From the NCBI GenBank assembly GCA_003563915.1, contig PWTE01000301.1, positions 1 through 60,630 on the forward strand: 60,630 nt of DNA, written 5' to 3'. Each line of letters starts with the position of its first letter. The first letter of the stretch is position 1. The translations under genes were made by a program, and so were the position numbers. Source of the stretch: Nitriliruptoraceae bacterium. GTDB taxonomy: Bacteria; Actinomycetota; Nitriliruptoria; Nitriliruptorales; Nitriliruptoraceae. The notes beneath the pieces were generated by a model, which was not told the origin of the DNA, searched no databases, and was given only the letters and a program-made list of their open reading frames with translations. Below are positions 43,833-51,637 of this stretch, one piece after another.

Positions 43833-43838
43833 TATAAC
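43833..43838 (+). promoter_or_regulatory. Candidate -10 box (TATAAC) for the tandem-RHH gene
   Basis: TATAAC within an unusually A+T-rich spot (GATATAACGT), 61 bases before GTG 43900 and 16 bases before the first direct repeat. Confidence 0.5.
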
Positions 43839-43854
43839 GTGCTGGACAGAGGGT

Positions 43855-43884
43855 CCGCGCACCATCGCGGCCGCGCACCATCGC
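43855..43884 (+). repeat. Paired 14-bp direct repeat, candidate operator
   Basis: CCGCGCACCATCGC occurs at 43855-43868 and again at 43871-43884, a 16-base centre-to-centre spacing (about 1.5 helical turns). It lies between the TATAAC box and the start of the ribbon-helix-helix gene, where a repressor could block transcription. Autoregulation is inferred. Confidence 0.6.
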
Positions 43885-43899
43885 CGTATCGAGGTCCCC

Positions 43900-44352
43900 G
43901 TGGCAACCACACGATCACGCCGAGGTGAGCGCACCGCGTCCGAACGCCGGCACGTCGGCCTGACGCTGCCGCGACGCACCAAGGAGCGGCTCCTGGAGGC
44001 CGCCAAGGTGCTGGACTGGTCCGCGGGCGACCGGGTCCTGGCAGCCGCCGCGGAACATGGGCCGCAGCTGCGCCAAGCGCTCGGCCAGGTCGAGGTCCGC
44101 AAGCGGCTCCAGGTCGAGGACGCGACGTTCACCGCGCTGTACCTGACACCCGACGAACGCGACGAACTGGACGACCAGGCCGTCACGTGCGGGTTGAACC
44201 GTTCGGCCTTCGTCACCGCGGTCACGCAGTTGGCGCTCGGCGATGAGCTCGAGGACGTCCTGCGACCGCTCCGGGCACCGACGACGGGGGACCACCCCGA
44301 GCAGGAGGAGACCGGCCAGGCGGGTGGCTCGGTGATGGGGCCGCCAGCGTAG
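43900..44352 (+). CDS. Predicted tandem ribbon-helix-helix DNA-binding protein
   Basis: Protein of 150 residues. A basic N-terminus (TTRSRRGERTASERR) is followed by two segments with ribbon-helix-helix character. The first, ~17-54, reads V-G-L-T-L-P-R-R-T-K-E-R-L-L-E-A-A-K. The second, ~78-114, reads T-A-L-Y-L-T-P-D-E-R-D-E-L-D-D-Q-A and then N-R-S-A-F-V-T-A-V. One chain could thus make a pseudo-dimer. GTG 43900 has AGGT nearby. No toxin-like partner gene follows; the next gene is convergent. The assignment rests on pattern reading only. Confidence 0.6.
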   Translation: MATTRSRRGERTASERRHVGLTLPRRTKERLLEAAKVLDWSAGDRVLAAAAEHGPQLRQALGQVEVRKRLQVEDATFTALYLTPDERDELDDQAVTCGLNRSAFVTAVTQLALGDELEDVLRPLRAPTTGDHPEQEETGQAGGSVMGPPA

Positions 44353-44353
44353 G

Positions 44354-44372
44354 TTTACGTAATGTCGCTTAT
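44354..44372. other. A+T-rich convergent intergenic element with TTACGTAA palindrome
   Basis: TTTACGTAATGTCGCTTAT lies between two convergent genes and overlaps the MFS stop codon. It holds a perfect 8-base palindrome TTACGTAA (44355-44362) and TAATG/CTTATG half-sites. Its composition differs sharply from the flanks. Confidence 0.5.
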
Positions 44373-45613
44373 GGGGGACCGCCGCGTCCGCGGCGGATCA
44401 CGACCTCGGCCGTCCCGGCGAGTACCGCCGCGGTGAGCAGCGCCCCGGCACCGGCCGACCACGCGACGGCGTAGCCGGGGCCGGCCGCCAACGCCCCGAA
44501 GGCGAGCGGCCCGAGCGCGCCGCCCGACCCGAGGCCCGCCAGGATCGCGCCAGCCGCGCGTGCCGGCCGGTCGGCCAGCAGCCGCACGGCCGCCAGGAAC
44601 GCCAGTCCGGTCCATCCCCAGCCGCCCCCGAAGGCCAGGATGGCCCCGACGCCCGCGATGACCGGCGAGCCCACCGCCAGCCCGACCATGCCCAGGGCCC
44701 CGATCCCCATCAGGACCGCGGTCAGACGTCGCTCGCTGCCGTGGTAGCGATCGGCCGCGACCCCGGAGAGCAGACGCATCAGCACCCCCGCGCCGCTGGC
44801 GACCGCGAGCAGGAGCCCCGCCCGGGCCTCGGTCATCCCGCCGACGACCGCAGAGGTCACGAGGAACGTCGGTGCCGAGTTCGCCGCACCACCACCCAGG
44901 CCCGCGGCGACGGCGAGCAGCACCAACGCGGCCCGTCGGGACGTGACCGGTGGGTGGTCGTCGGAACGGGTCCGCGCCGGGTCGTGGCCCGGGAGCGTGG
45001 ATCCGGCGGCCGCCACCGTGACGTCGGCGCGGCGAGCCGTGTCGAGACCACGAGGGACCAGGACCGCCACGACCACGGCCAGGCCGGCCGCGACCGCGTA
45101 GGCCGGACGCCAACCCACCTGGGCGCCCAGCACCGGCACCACCAGTCCAGCCAACAGCGCCGCCACCGGGATGCTCGCCTCCTTGCCCCCGAAGGCGATG
45201 CCCTGACGATCGACGGGCACCCCGGCAGCGATCGCCCGAGCGCCCCCGGTGTCCGCCATCGGCACCGCCGCGCCGGCCAGGGCGAACAGCACCAGCAGGA
45301 TCCACAGCGCCTGTCCGAGCAGTGCGATGATCACGGACAGGGTCGCGGCGATCAGCGCGCCGATCCGCAGCGCCGCGGTCGATCCGACCCGGTCGGTCAG
45401 CGCGCCACCCGGCAGGGAGAGCAACGCACTCGCGAGGAAGAACACGGCGACCACCGCACCGATCGCGACCTCGTCGACACCGAGATCGGCGATGATCCGA
45501 GGACCCAGCGCGCCGATCAGGAACATCGGCAACACCGCCGCGACGAGCGCCGTCGCGGCGGTGACGATCACCCGGAGCGGACCGGGGCGTCGGTGCTCGA
45601 CCACCTGCGACAC
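44369..45613 (-). CDS. MFS transporter
   Basis: Protein of 414 residues with about twelve hydrophobic helices. Features include a G-G-A-L-T-D-R-V-G loop 2-3 motif near residue ~65 and a central hydrophilic loop (~190-220). The CynX/NimT group is the closest pattern, exporting or importing small anions or drugs, but the substrate is unknown. GTG 45613 has GGGGAGGT upstream. The 11-base gap to the preceding ABC permease gene suggests one operon with the exporter. Confidence 0.9.
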   Translation of the reverse strand: MSQVVEHRRPGPLRVIVTAATALVAAVLPMFLIGALGPRIIADLGVDEVAIGAVVAVFFLASALLSLPGGALTDRVGSTAALRIGALIAATLSVIIALLGQALWILLVLFALAGAAVPMADTGGARAIAAGVPVDRQGIAFGGKEASIPVAALLAGLVVPVLGAQVGWRPAYAVAAGLAVVVAVLVPRGLDTARRADVTVAAAGSTLPGHDPARTRSDDHPPVTSRRAALVLLAVAAGLGGGAANSAPTFLVTSAVVGGMTEARAGLLLAVASGAGVLMRLLSGVAADRYHGSERRLTAVLMGIGALGMVGLAVGSPVIAGVGAILAFGGGWGWTGLAFLAAVRLLADRPARAAGAILAGLGSGGALGPLAFGALAAGPGYAVAWSAGAGALLTAAVLAGTAEVVIRRGRGGPP

Positions 45614-45624
45614 GGCACCTCCCC

Positions 45625-46455
45625 TCACGTCATCGCACGGAACCGCTTGACCGAGAGCGGGATCACGAGGGCGAGCAGCGCCACACACCAGGCGACGGTC
45701 AGCAGCGTCGGCACGAGCACCTCTCCCCCGATCGACATGGCGCGTGCGGCGTCGGCCGCGTGCGTCAACGGGCTCTGCGCCGCGAACGTGCTCAGCCACG
45801 GCGGCATCGTCTCCAACGGCACGAAGATCGAGCTCGCGAACACGATGGGGAACACGACCACGAACCCGGCGGTCTGGGCGGCCTCCGCACCGGGTACGTA
45901 CAGGGCCAACAGGATGAACAGCCAACTCATCAGCAGACCGAACAGTGCCACGATGAGCACCGCACCCACCGCGGACACGGCCCCCTCGGTGAAGCGGAAG
46001 CCGATCGCGTACCCGACCGCCACCATCAGCAGGATCACGGCGACCGACCGGACCAGATCCGCCAGGGTGCGGCCCGCGAGCACCGCTACCCGCGACATCG
46101 GCATCGACCGGAACCGGTCGACGACGCCTCGCTCCAGGTCTTCAGCCAGACCGACCGCGGTCTGCGTGGAGCGGAACGCGGCAGACTGCACGAACAGCCC
46201 CGGGAGGAGGAAGTCGATGTAGGCGACGTCCCCGGAGATCGCCGCGCCAGCAACGCCGCCGAACACGAACGCGAACAGCACCACGAACATGACCGGTTGG
46301 ATCGTCGAGAACACGAGCAACCGCGGCTGTCGTACGAAGTGGCGCAGGTTGCGCTTGGTCACCGTCCACGTGTCACGTGCTTGCCAGTAGGCACGTCCCA
46401 CCACGCTCGTCGGCGCCGCCGGCTGCAGCGTGGACGCGAAGGTGCTGATGCTCAT
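45625..46455 (-). CDS. ABC-2 type exporter permease (DrrB-like)
   Basis: Protein of 276 residues with about six helices. R-Q-P-R-L-L-V-F-S-T-I-Q-P near ~43-55 is the amphipathic coupling region, and D-L-E-R-G-V-V-D-R-F-R-S-M-P-M-S near ~105-120 is the conserved ABC2_membrane loop seen in daunorubicin-resistance permeases. ATG 46455 overlaps the ATPase stop as ATGA. It pairs with the upstream ATPase as a two-component exporter for a hydrophobic compound. Confidence 0.93.
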   Translation of the reverse strand: MSISTFASTLQPAAPTSVVGRAYWQARDTWTVTKRNLRHFVRQPRLLVFSTIQPVMFVVLFAFVFGGVAGAAISGDVAYIDFLLPGLFVQSAAFRSTQTAVGLAEDLERGVVDRFRSMPMSRVAVLAGRTLADLVRSVAVILLMVAVGYAIGFRFTEGAVSAVGAVLIVALFGLLMSWLFILLALYVPGAEAAQTAGFVVVFPIVFASSIFVPLETMPPWLSTFAAQSPLTHAADAARAMSIGGEVLVPTLLTVAWCVALLALVIPLSVKRFRAMT

Positions 46456-47435
46456 GCCACGACCTCCCGGAGGTCATCGTCGGGACCCTGCTCCGGGGCT
46501 TGCGCCACCGTCCCGGTCAGCTGGAGGAACACATCGTCGAGCGTCGGTCGTCGCAACCCGAGGTCGCGCACCGCGATCTGTTGCTGTCGCAGGGCCTCTG
46601 CGACGCGCTGCACCGACGCGAGCGGATCGCCGTCGGTCACCGCGACCCGGACCTCTCGGTCCGATCCCACGGGTTCGGCGTCAGGGAGGGCCTCGAGTGC
46701 CCGATCCCGCTGCCCCGCGTCGACCAGCACGACGTCGACGACCTGCCCCCCGACGCGATCCTTCAGATCGTCACCGGTCCCCTCAGCGATGATGTGACCG
46801 TGGTCGATGACCGCGATCCGATCAGCGAGCTGGTCGGCTTCCTCGAGGTACTGGGTGGTGAGCAGCAGGGTCATCCCCTCGGCGACGAGCTCGCGGGTGA
46901 TGGCCCAGATCGCGTTGCGCGACCGCGGGTCCAGACCGGTCGTGGGCTCGTCGAGGAAGAGCAGGCGGGGACGGACGAGCAGGCTCGACGCCAGGTCGAG
47001 GCGACGTCGCATCCCGCCCGAGTAGGTGCGGGCAGGCCGCGATGCGGCGTCGGTCAGGTCGAACCGTTCCAGGAGCTCGTCGGCCCGGCGCCGTGCGTCC
47101 GCCGCGGAGAGGTGGAACAGCTCGCCGAACATCTGCAGGTTCTCGCGCCCGGTCAGCAGTTCGTCGACCGCGGCGTACTGACCGGTCAGCCCGATCAACT
47201 GGCGTACGCGGCCCGCCTCCCGGACGACGTCGTGGCCGAGGACGAGGGCCCGCCCCGCATCCGGCCGCAACAGGGTGGCCAGGACCCGGACGAGCGTCGT
47301 CTTGCCTGCACCGTTCGGTCCGAGCAACCCCAGGACCTCACCCTCGCGCACCTCCAGGTCGACGCCGGTCAGCGCGTGGGTCGCACCGAAGCGCTTGCGG
47401 ACATCGGTGACGGACACGGCAGGTTCAGCGGACAC
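46452..47435 (-). CDS. ABC exporter ATPase (DrrA-like)
   Basis: Protein of 327 residues. Walker A G-P-N-G-A-G-K-T at ~37-44, signature Y-S-G-G-M-R-R-R-L-D at ~133, Walker B L-L-F-L-D-E-P-T-T-G-L-D and a DrrA-type C-terminal domain with D-V-F-L-Q-L-T-G are present. I chose GTG 47435 (GGAG six bases upstream) over ATG 47459, which lacks a ribosome site. It lies downstream of the XRE/cupin gene in the same direction. Confidence 0.94.
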   Translation of the reverse strand: MSAEPAVSVTDVRKRFGATHALTGVDLEVREGEVLGLLGPNGAGKTTLVRVLATLLRPDAGRALVLGHDVVREAGRVRQLIGLTGQYAAVDELLTGRENLQMFGELFHLSAADARRRADELLERFDLTDAASRPARTYSGGMRRRLDLASSLLVRPRLLFLDEPTTGLDPRSRNAIWAITRELVAEGMTLLLTTQYLEEADQLADRIAVIDHGHIIAEGTGDDLKDRVGGQVVDVVLVDAGQRDRALEALPDAEPVGSDREVRVAVTDGDPLASVQRVAEALRQQQIAVRDLGLRRPTLDDVFLQLTGTVAQAPEQGPDDDLREVVA

Positions 47436-47509
47436 GCGAACTCCAGGGACGTGGGTCATCAGGACGACGAGGACGCGTCGGACGGTACCGGTGGCCGGTA
47501 CCGGACGGT

Positions 47510-48103
47510 TCAGGCGTACTCGATCAGCAGGACCGCCTCGACCGCGTCCTCCAGGGCTTCGTAGCGGTGAGCCACATCGCCGGGGAAGCTCGCGAGATCG
47601 CCGGGACCGAGCTCCACCAGGGCGTCGACCGGCCCGACCCGGACCCGTCCAGCGACGACCAGGACGTGCTCGGTGATCCCGGGGGTATGGGGTTCGGCAT
47701 CGCGTCCCTGGCTGCGCTGGAGGGTCAGGGCGTAGACCTCCGTGCGGGCCCCGTGCGCCGTCGTGGCGATCAGCCGGGCCTGGATCTGTTCGCCCTCGCT
47801 GTCCACCCGGGGCCCCTCCCCTGCCCGCACCACGCGCACCGCAGGTGCCGGAGGTTCGAGCAGGGTGCCGAACGGGACGTCGAGGGCTCGTGCCAGCGCC
47901 CACAGCGTCTCGATGCCCGGGTTCGCGTCCTCGGACTCGATCGCGTGCAGGGTCGACTTGCCGATCCCGGCACTCGCGGCCACCTCCGCCAGGCTGCGTC
48001 CCGAGCGCGTGCGTAGCTCGTGGACCGTCCGCGCGATCCGGCTGCGCAGCTCACCCGCATCCGGGCCGACGGCCGCGGACGGTCGCTCGTCGCCGATCCC
48101 CAT
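47510..48103 (-). CDS. XRE-family regulator with C-terminal cupin domain
   Basis: Protein of 197 residues. The helix-turn-helix at ~20-75 has S-L-A-E-V-A-A-S-A-G-I-G-K-S-T-L-H-A-I-E, and a small-molecule-binding cupin barrel follows (~110-195, E-H-V-L-V-V-A-G-R-V, then F-P-G-D-V-A-H-R-Y). This class often controls a divergent amino-acid exporter. ATG 48103 has GAGGAGG six bases upstream; GTG 48136 is an alternative. It is divergent from azlCD, with a palindromic site between them. Confidence 0.94.
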   Translation of the reverse strand: MGIGDERPSAAVGPDAGELRSRIARTVHELRTRSGRSLAEVAASAGIGKSTLHAIESEDANPGIETLWALARALDVPFGTLLEPPAPAVRVVRAGEGPRVDSEGEQIQARLIATTAHGARTEVYALTLQRSQGRDAEPHTPGITEHVLVVAGRVRVGPVDALVELGPGDLASFPGDVAHRYEALEDAVEAVLLIEYA

Positions 48104-48209
48104 CTGGTCCTCCTCGTCGGCACCGGGCCGCTCCACGTCCTCGTGACCCCAGGAACCACTCGCCCCGCCAGGTGGTCACCGACGGCGGTGTCCTGTGCGC
48201 CGTACGCAC

Positions 48210-48225
48210 GTCCGGTCAACCGGAC
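48210..48225. promoter_or_regulatory. Palindromic operator candidate between the XRE gene and azlC
   Basis: GTCCGGT-CA-ACCGGAC is a perfect 7-base-arm palindrome. The half-site ACCGGAC recurs at 48256-48262, directly before the azlC ATG. Two further arms, GTGCG/CGCAC, lie at 48195-48209. The arrangement fits binding by the divergently encoded regulator. Confidence 0.5.
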
Positions 48226-48263
48226 ATGGCGATCGGCGGGCCGAGCGTGCAGGATACCGGACG

Positions 48264-48989
48264 ATGAAGACGCTTTCCCGAACACACAACGCGACGGCCG
48301 GGCTGCGAGCACCGGTCCTGCGACGCGCGCTGCCCGTCGGTGCCGCCGTGGCGGTCTACGGGCTGTCCTACGGTGTGCTCGCCGTCACCGCCGGCCTGTC
48401 TCCGCTGGTGGCGACGCTCTCCAGCGTGGCGATCCTGGCCGGCGGGTCACAGTTCGCGTTCGTCGGCGTCCTCCTCGGTGGTGGCACACCGATGGCGGGT
48501 GCCGCTGCCGGACTGCTGCTCAACCTCCGGTTCGTGCCCTTCGGCCTGGCCGTCGCTCGACACCTTCCCGCCTCCTCCCTCGGTCGCCGCGCGGTGGACA
48601 GCTACCTCGTGGTCGATGAGTCCGTCGCCATCGGCCTGGCGGGCCCCCCGGCACACGCGACCCGTCGGTTCCGGGTCACCGGCTGGACCGTGACCGTCGC
48701 CTGGATCGTCTCGACCGGGGTCGGCGCCTACGGTGGGCAGCTGATCGGCGATCCGGAGCGCTTCGGCTTGGACGCGGCGTTCCCTGCCGGCTTCCTCGCG
48801 CTGCTCGCCCCATGGTTGCGCACCCGGGCGGGCCGGGTAGCAGCCATCCTCGGGGTGCTCCTCGCCCTCGGGCTCACCCCGGTGACACCACCTGGGGTGC
48901 CCATCGTGGCGTCGGTGCTCGGTGCTGTCCTCGCCCTGCGCTGGCTGCCCGCGCCGCCCGTCGACACGGCCGGGGAGGCCACCACATGA
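48264..48989 (+). CDS. azlC: AzlC-family branched-chain amino-acid exporter, large subunit
   Basis: Protein of 241 residues with several hydrophobic helices. A-I-L-A-G-G-S-Q-F-A-F-V-G at ~55-67 and N-L-R-F-V-P-F-G-L near ~88 are the AzlC signatures. ATG 48264 has AGGA nine bases upstream. It overlaps azlD by four bases. In the family this pair exports leucine, isoleucine and valine or analogues. Confidence 0.95.
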   Translation: MKTLSRTHNATAGLRAPVLRRALPVGAAVAVYGLSYGVLAVTAGLSPLVATLSSVAILAGGSQFAFVGVLLGGGTPMAGAAAGLLLNLRFVPFGLAVARHLPASSLGRRAVDSYLVVDESVAIGLAGPPAHATRRFRVTGWTVTVAWIVSTGVGAYGGQLIGDPERFGLDAAFPAGFLALLAPWLRTRAGRVAAILGVLLALGLTPVTPPGVPIVASVLGAVLALRWLPAPPVDTAGEATT

Positions 48990-49294
48990 TCGTCGTCGCG
49001 GTCCTGGTGCTGGCCGTCGGCACGTGGACGATGAAGGCCTTCGGACCGATGGTCTCCGCGGGGCGCGAGCTCCCACCGACGCTGCAGCGACTCACCGACC
49101 TCGTGCCGGCGGCGATGCTCGCAGCCTTGGTCGCGACCCAGACGGTCGTGTCCGACACCGGTCTCGGCGTCGATGCCCGGGTCGGTGGCGTGGCCGCCGC
49201 GGCGGTCGCCGTGGCGCTGCGCGCCCCCTTCGCCGCGGTCGTCGTCATCGGCGCCGGCGTGGCAGCGAGCCTGCGCGCCTTGGGCTGGGGCTGA
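48986..49294 (+). CDS. azlD: AzlD-family branched-chain amino-acid exporter, small subunit
   Basis: Protein of 102 residues with three to four hydrophobic segments. T-W-T-M-K-A-F-G-P near residue 13-21 and L-V-P-A-A-M-L-A-A-L-V at ~39-49 match AzlD. ATG 48986 overlaps azlC as ATGA, as expected for a two-subunit exporter. Confidence 0.94.
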   Translation: MIVVAVLVLAVGTWTMKAFGPMVSAGRELPPTLQRLTDLVPAAMLAALVATQTVVSDTGLGVDARVGGVAAAAVAVALRAPFAAVVVIGAGVAASLRALGWG

Positions 49295-49311
49295 CGGCAG
49301 GCGACGCCCCG

Positions 49312-49980
49312 TTACAGTTCCTCGCGCGCGTAGGCGGTCGCGAGGCTGTCCGCGTACTCGTTCCACCGGTTGCCGGCGTGCGCCTTGATCCACCGCAGCT
49401 CGAGTTCGGGGCGTGCTCGGAACCGTTCGTACAGGGGGCGCACCAGGTCGAGGTTCTCGACCGGCCCCCGCTTGCGTCGCCAGCCGTTGCGTTCCCAGCC
49501 AGCGGCCCACTCCGTGATGGTGCGCACGGCGAGGTTGGAGTCGGTGTAGACCACCGCGGACGTGCCTTCAGGGACCAACTCGACCCCGTGGAGCAGGGCC
49601 GTGAGCTCCATCCGGTTGTTGGTGGTGTGACGTTCGTGGCCGTAGGCCTGGTCGACGATCTCGCCACCCACGACGTACACCGCACCCCACCCTCCCGGAC
49701 CGGGGTTCGGTGACGCCGAGCCGTCGGTGAACACGCCGTCCGTGGGGCCCTCGATGTAACGATCGAGGACCTCGGCCACCGTGAGCCCCTCCTCTCCGGC
49801 GCTGCGGGCAGCCGGCCGGCGGGCGGGTGCGTCGGCTCGAGCGGTCGAGCCACCTCCCCGTTCAGCCCGGTAGCACGCCCCACAGGTCCGCGGTGTCCAG
49901 CCCGGGTAACGCTCCTGCATCCATGCCGGTGGCGTGAACGTTGCGCCGCAGCGGGCACAGGTGGGACGGTCCGAGGTCAC
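49312..49980 (-). CDS. rnhA: Ribonuclease HI with N-terminal zinc ribbon
   Basis: Degrades RNA in RNA-DNA hybrids. The catalytic domain (~75-222) has D in V-F-T-D-G-S-A-S-P-N-P-G-P-G-G-W, E in N-N-R-M-E-L-T-A-L, D in V-Y-T-D-S-N and the last D in N-E-Y-A-D-S-L-A, so the DEDD set is complete. The first ~40 residues contain C-A-R-C and C-G-A-C, a zinc-ribbon that standard RNase HI lacks. GTG 49980 starts six bases after the upstream zinc-ribbon gene. Its ribosome site is weak. Confidence 0.93.
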   Translation of the reverse strand: MTSDRPTCARCGATFTPPAWMQERYPGWTPRTCGACYRAERGGGSTARADAPARRPAARSAGEEGLTVAEVLDRYIEGPTDGVFTDGSASPNPGPGGWGAVYVVGGEIVDQAYGHERHTTNNRMELTALLHGVELVPEGTSAVVYTDSNLAVRTITEWAAGWERNGWRRKRGPVENLDLVRPLYERFRARPELELRWIKAHAGNRWNEYADSLATAYAREEL

Positions 49981-49985
49981 GCCGC

Positions 49986-50252
49986 TCAGGGCAGCCGGTG
50001 TTCGCTCGGCAGTAGCCGGCTCCCGAACAGCTCCTTGGTGTACCTGCCGGGCAGGCCACGCGAGAGCAGGAACTCGGCGGGGGTCGCCTCGAGGTCGAAG
50101 CCCACGACGAGCTCGCAGTGGCCACAGCGGTACTTCCCGAGGCCGCTCGCTCCTCCGACCAGGTGCTGCTCGTCGTCGCAACGGGTGCACGCACGGCTGG
50201 TGGGCACCTCTGCGAGAGCGGTGCCGCCGGTGGGGGTCGTCGTGTCGTCCAT
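49986..50252 (-). CDS. Small zinc-ribbon protein
   Basis: Protein of 88 residues. C-T-R-C at ~22-25 and C-G-H-C at ~43-46 form a zinc-ribbon. A short conserved-looking helical tail ends in RYTKELFGSRLL. I do not recognise the family. It ends five bases before the RNase HI gene, which also starts with a zinc ribbon, so the two are probably cotranscribed. ATG 50252 has a weak ribosome site. Any RNA or DNA contact is an inference. Confidence 0.7.
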   Translation of the reverse strand: MDDTTTPTGGTALAEVPTSRACTRCDDEQHLVGGASGLGKYRCGHCELVVGFDLEATPAEFLLSRGLPGRYTKELFGSRLLPSEHRLP

Positions 50253-50316
50253 GGGACAAGCGTACCGGTCACACCACCCGTCACGGGTATCGCCTGCGTC
50301 GCCACGTCGTAGATCC

Positions 50317-51528
50317 TCATCCGGGGCCGGGAGAGCGATCCTCGGCGGTGGACAGCACCGCCATGCCGCCGCTCTCGGTGCGGACGAGGTCCAGGCGACG
50401 ACCGACGGGGCCGCGCGGCGGACGGCCGAGCTCCTGCCACCAGCGCTGGGGGTCCGCTTCCAGTCCGTGGACGGCGATCTCCAGCGGCAACTCGTCGGCG
50501 GAACGCAGCCACGCCTTCACCACGCGAGGGCGTAGGGGCAGGATCACCTCGATCCATCGGGTCCGGTACCAGGGGGATGCGGGAGGACGGTCGTCGCTCG
50601 TCAGCAGGGAACGTGCCAGGCTCAGCCGACGAGCACCCAGCTGTCGGGCGAGGTCGTCGTGGAGTCGCGCGCGCACCGCAGCAGGTGCCACGCTCACCAG
50701 GTAGCGGCCGGGATCGCCGAGCTGCGGCGGGACCGGTGGCCCGCGACGGACCAGTCGATCACCGTGAGGCACCAGGGTCGCCGAGGCGAGCGCCTCCCCG
50801 TCCCTGGCGGCACCCAGCCACACGGTCGCCTCGGTGAGCTGCTGCCCGACCTGTAGGAACTCCACCTCGCCGTCAGGGAGGTCGGGATCGTGGAGGTCGA
50901 CCGCCGGAGACAGCACCACACCCACACCGTGCGCATCCTGATGTGCGGCAAGGAGCTCGGGCACCGGCGGCTGGTACTCCCCCAACCGCCGGAGGCGGCG
51001 GTCCCCTTGCCGGCGGCCAGGGTCGGCGTGGACCCAGGACCCCGCTGGACGGGCGATCTGCCGGACGTCGCCAACCCGGGTGCGCACGTCCACCCCGCGG
51101 ACCCGTGCGTTGTGTTCGAGCAGCCGCAGACGGGCAGCATCCTGGTCGACGGCGACGACCTCCACGCCAGCCTCCGCGAGCGCCAGGCTGTCCCCGCCGA
51201 TCCCCGCACACAGGTCGTACACCGGACCGGCGGCGTCGACGAAGCGCCGCGCGCGCCGCGCGGCAACGGCGGGGTCGCTCGCCTGTTCGAGCGCGCTACG
51301 CAGGAGGACGATCCGCTCCGCATCGGGCCAGCGTTCGCGTGCGCGGCGCCGAGCCTCGGCAGCGTCGAGCAGCAGTGCCGCCCGTCGTCGGTCACCGCCA
51401 CGGGTGCGCAGATCCTCGAGGACGCGCAGCTCCGGTTCGTCGCGATCGCGTCGACGTGTGACCTCAGCGAGCAGCGCGAGACCATCAGGACCGATGAGCC
51501 ACTCGATCTCGTCGAGCTCGACATCCAC
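50317..51528 (-). CDS. SAM-dependent methyltransferase with THUMP-like domain
   Basis: Protein of 403 residues. The Rossmann methyltransferase core has V-Y-D-L-C-A-G-I-G-G-D-S-L-A-L-A at ~102-117, V-V-A-V-D-Q-D-A-A-R-L at ~124 and an A-D-P-G-R-R catalytic-loop segment near 168. A C-terminal THUMP-like region (~300-390) suggests an RNA substrate such as tRNA or rRNA. GTG 51528 has AAGGATGAG upstream. It stands alone between the zinc-ribbon gene and the divergent Lys/Ala-rich gene. Confidence 0.87.
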   Translation of the reverse strand: MDVELDEIEWLIGPDGLALLAEVTRRRDRDEPELRVLEDLRTRGGDRRRAALLLDAAEARRRARERWPDAERIVLLRSALEQASDPAVAARRARRFVDAAGPVYDLCAGIGGDSLALAEAGVEVVAVDQDAARLRLLEHNARVRGVDVRTRVGDVRQIARPAGSWVHADPGRRQGDRRLRRLGEYQPPVPELLAAHQDAHGVGVVLSPAVDLHDPDLPDGEVEFLQVGQQLTEATVWLGAARDGEALASATLVPHGDRLVRRGPPVPPQLGDPGRYLVSVAPAAVRARLHDDLARQLGARRLSLARSLLTSDDRPPASPWYRTRWIEVILPLRPRVVKAWLRSADELPLEIAVHGLEADPQRWWQELGRPPRGPVGRRLDLVRTESGGMAVLSTAEDRSPGPG

Positions 51529-51582
51529 GTGCTCATCCTTCCCGCGACGCGACAGGTGGTGGTCCTCACGCGCTCACCTCTC

Positions 51583-51588
51583 TAGGCT
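51583..51588 (+). promoter_or_regulatory. Candidate -10 box (TAGGCT) for the Lys/Ala-rich gene
   Basis: TAGGCT 49 bases before ATG 51638. No clear -35. Confidence 0.35.
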
Positions 51589-51637
51589 GCGCGCTGACGC
51601 GCCACCCGACATGGTGGCGGAACCGATGGGAGGCAAC

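Noticed and set aside
43900..44352. Antitoxin of a toxin-antitoxin pair
   Set aside because: Ribbon-helix-helix proteins are often antitoxins, but no toxin-sized frame follows in the same direction; the next gene is convergent.
44351..44375. Chromosomal dif site
   Set aside because: Half-sites resemble dif arms only in part (TAATG and CTTATG), and the arms beyond them do not match; the likeness is too weak to call.
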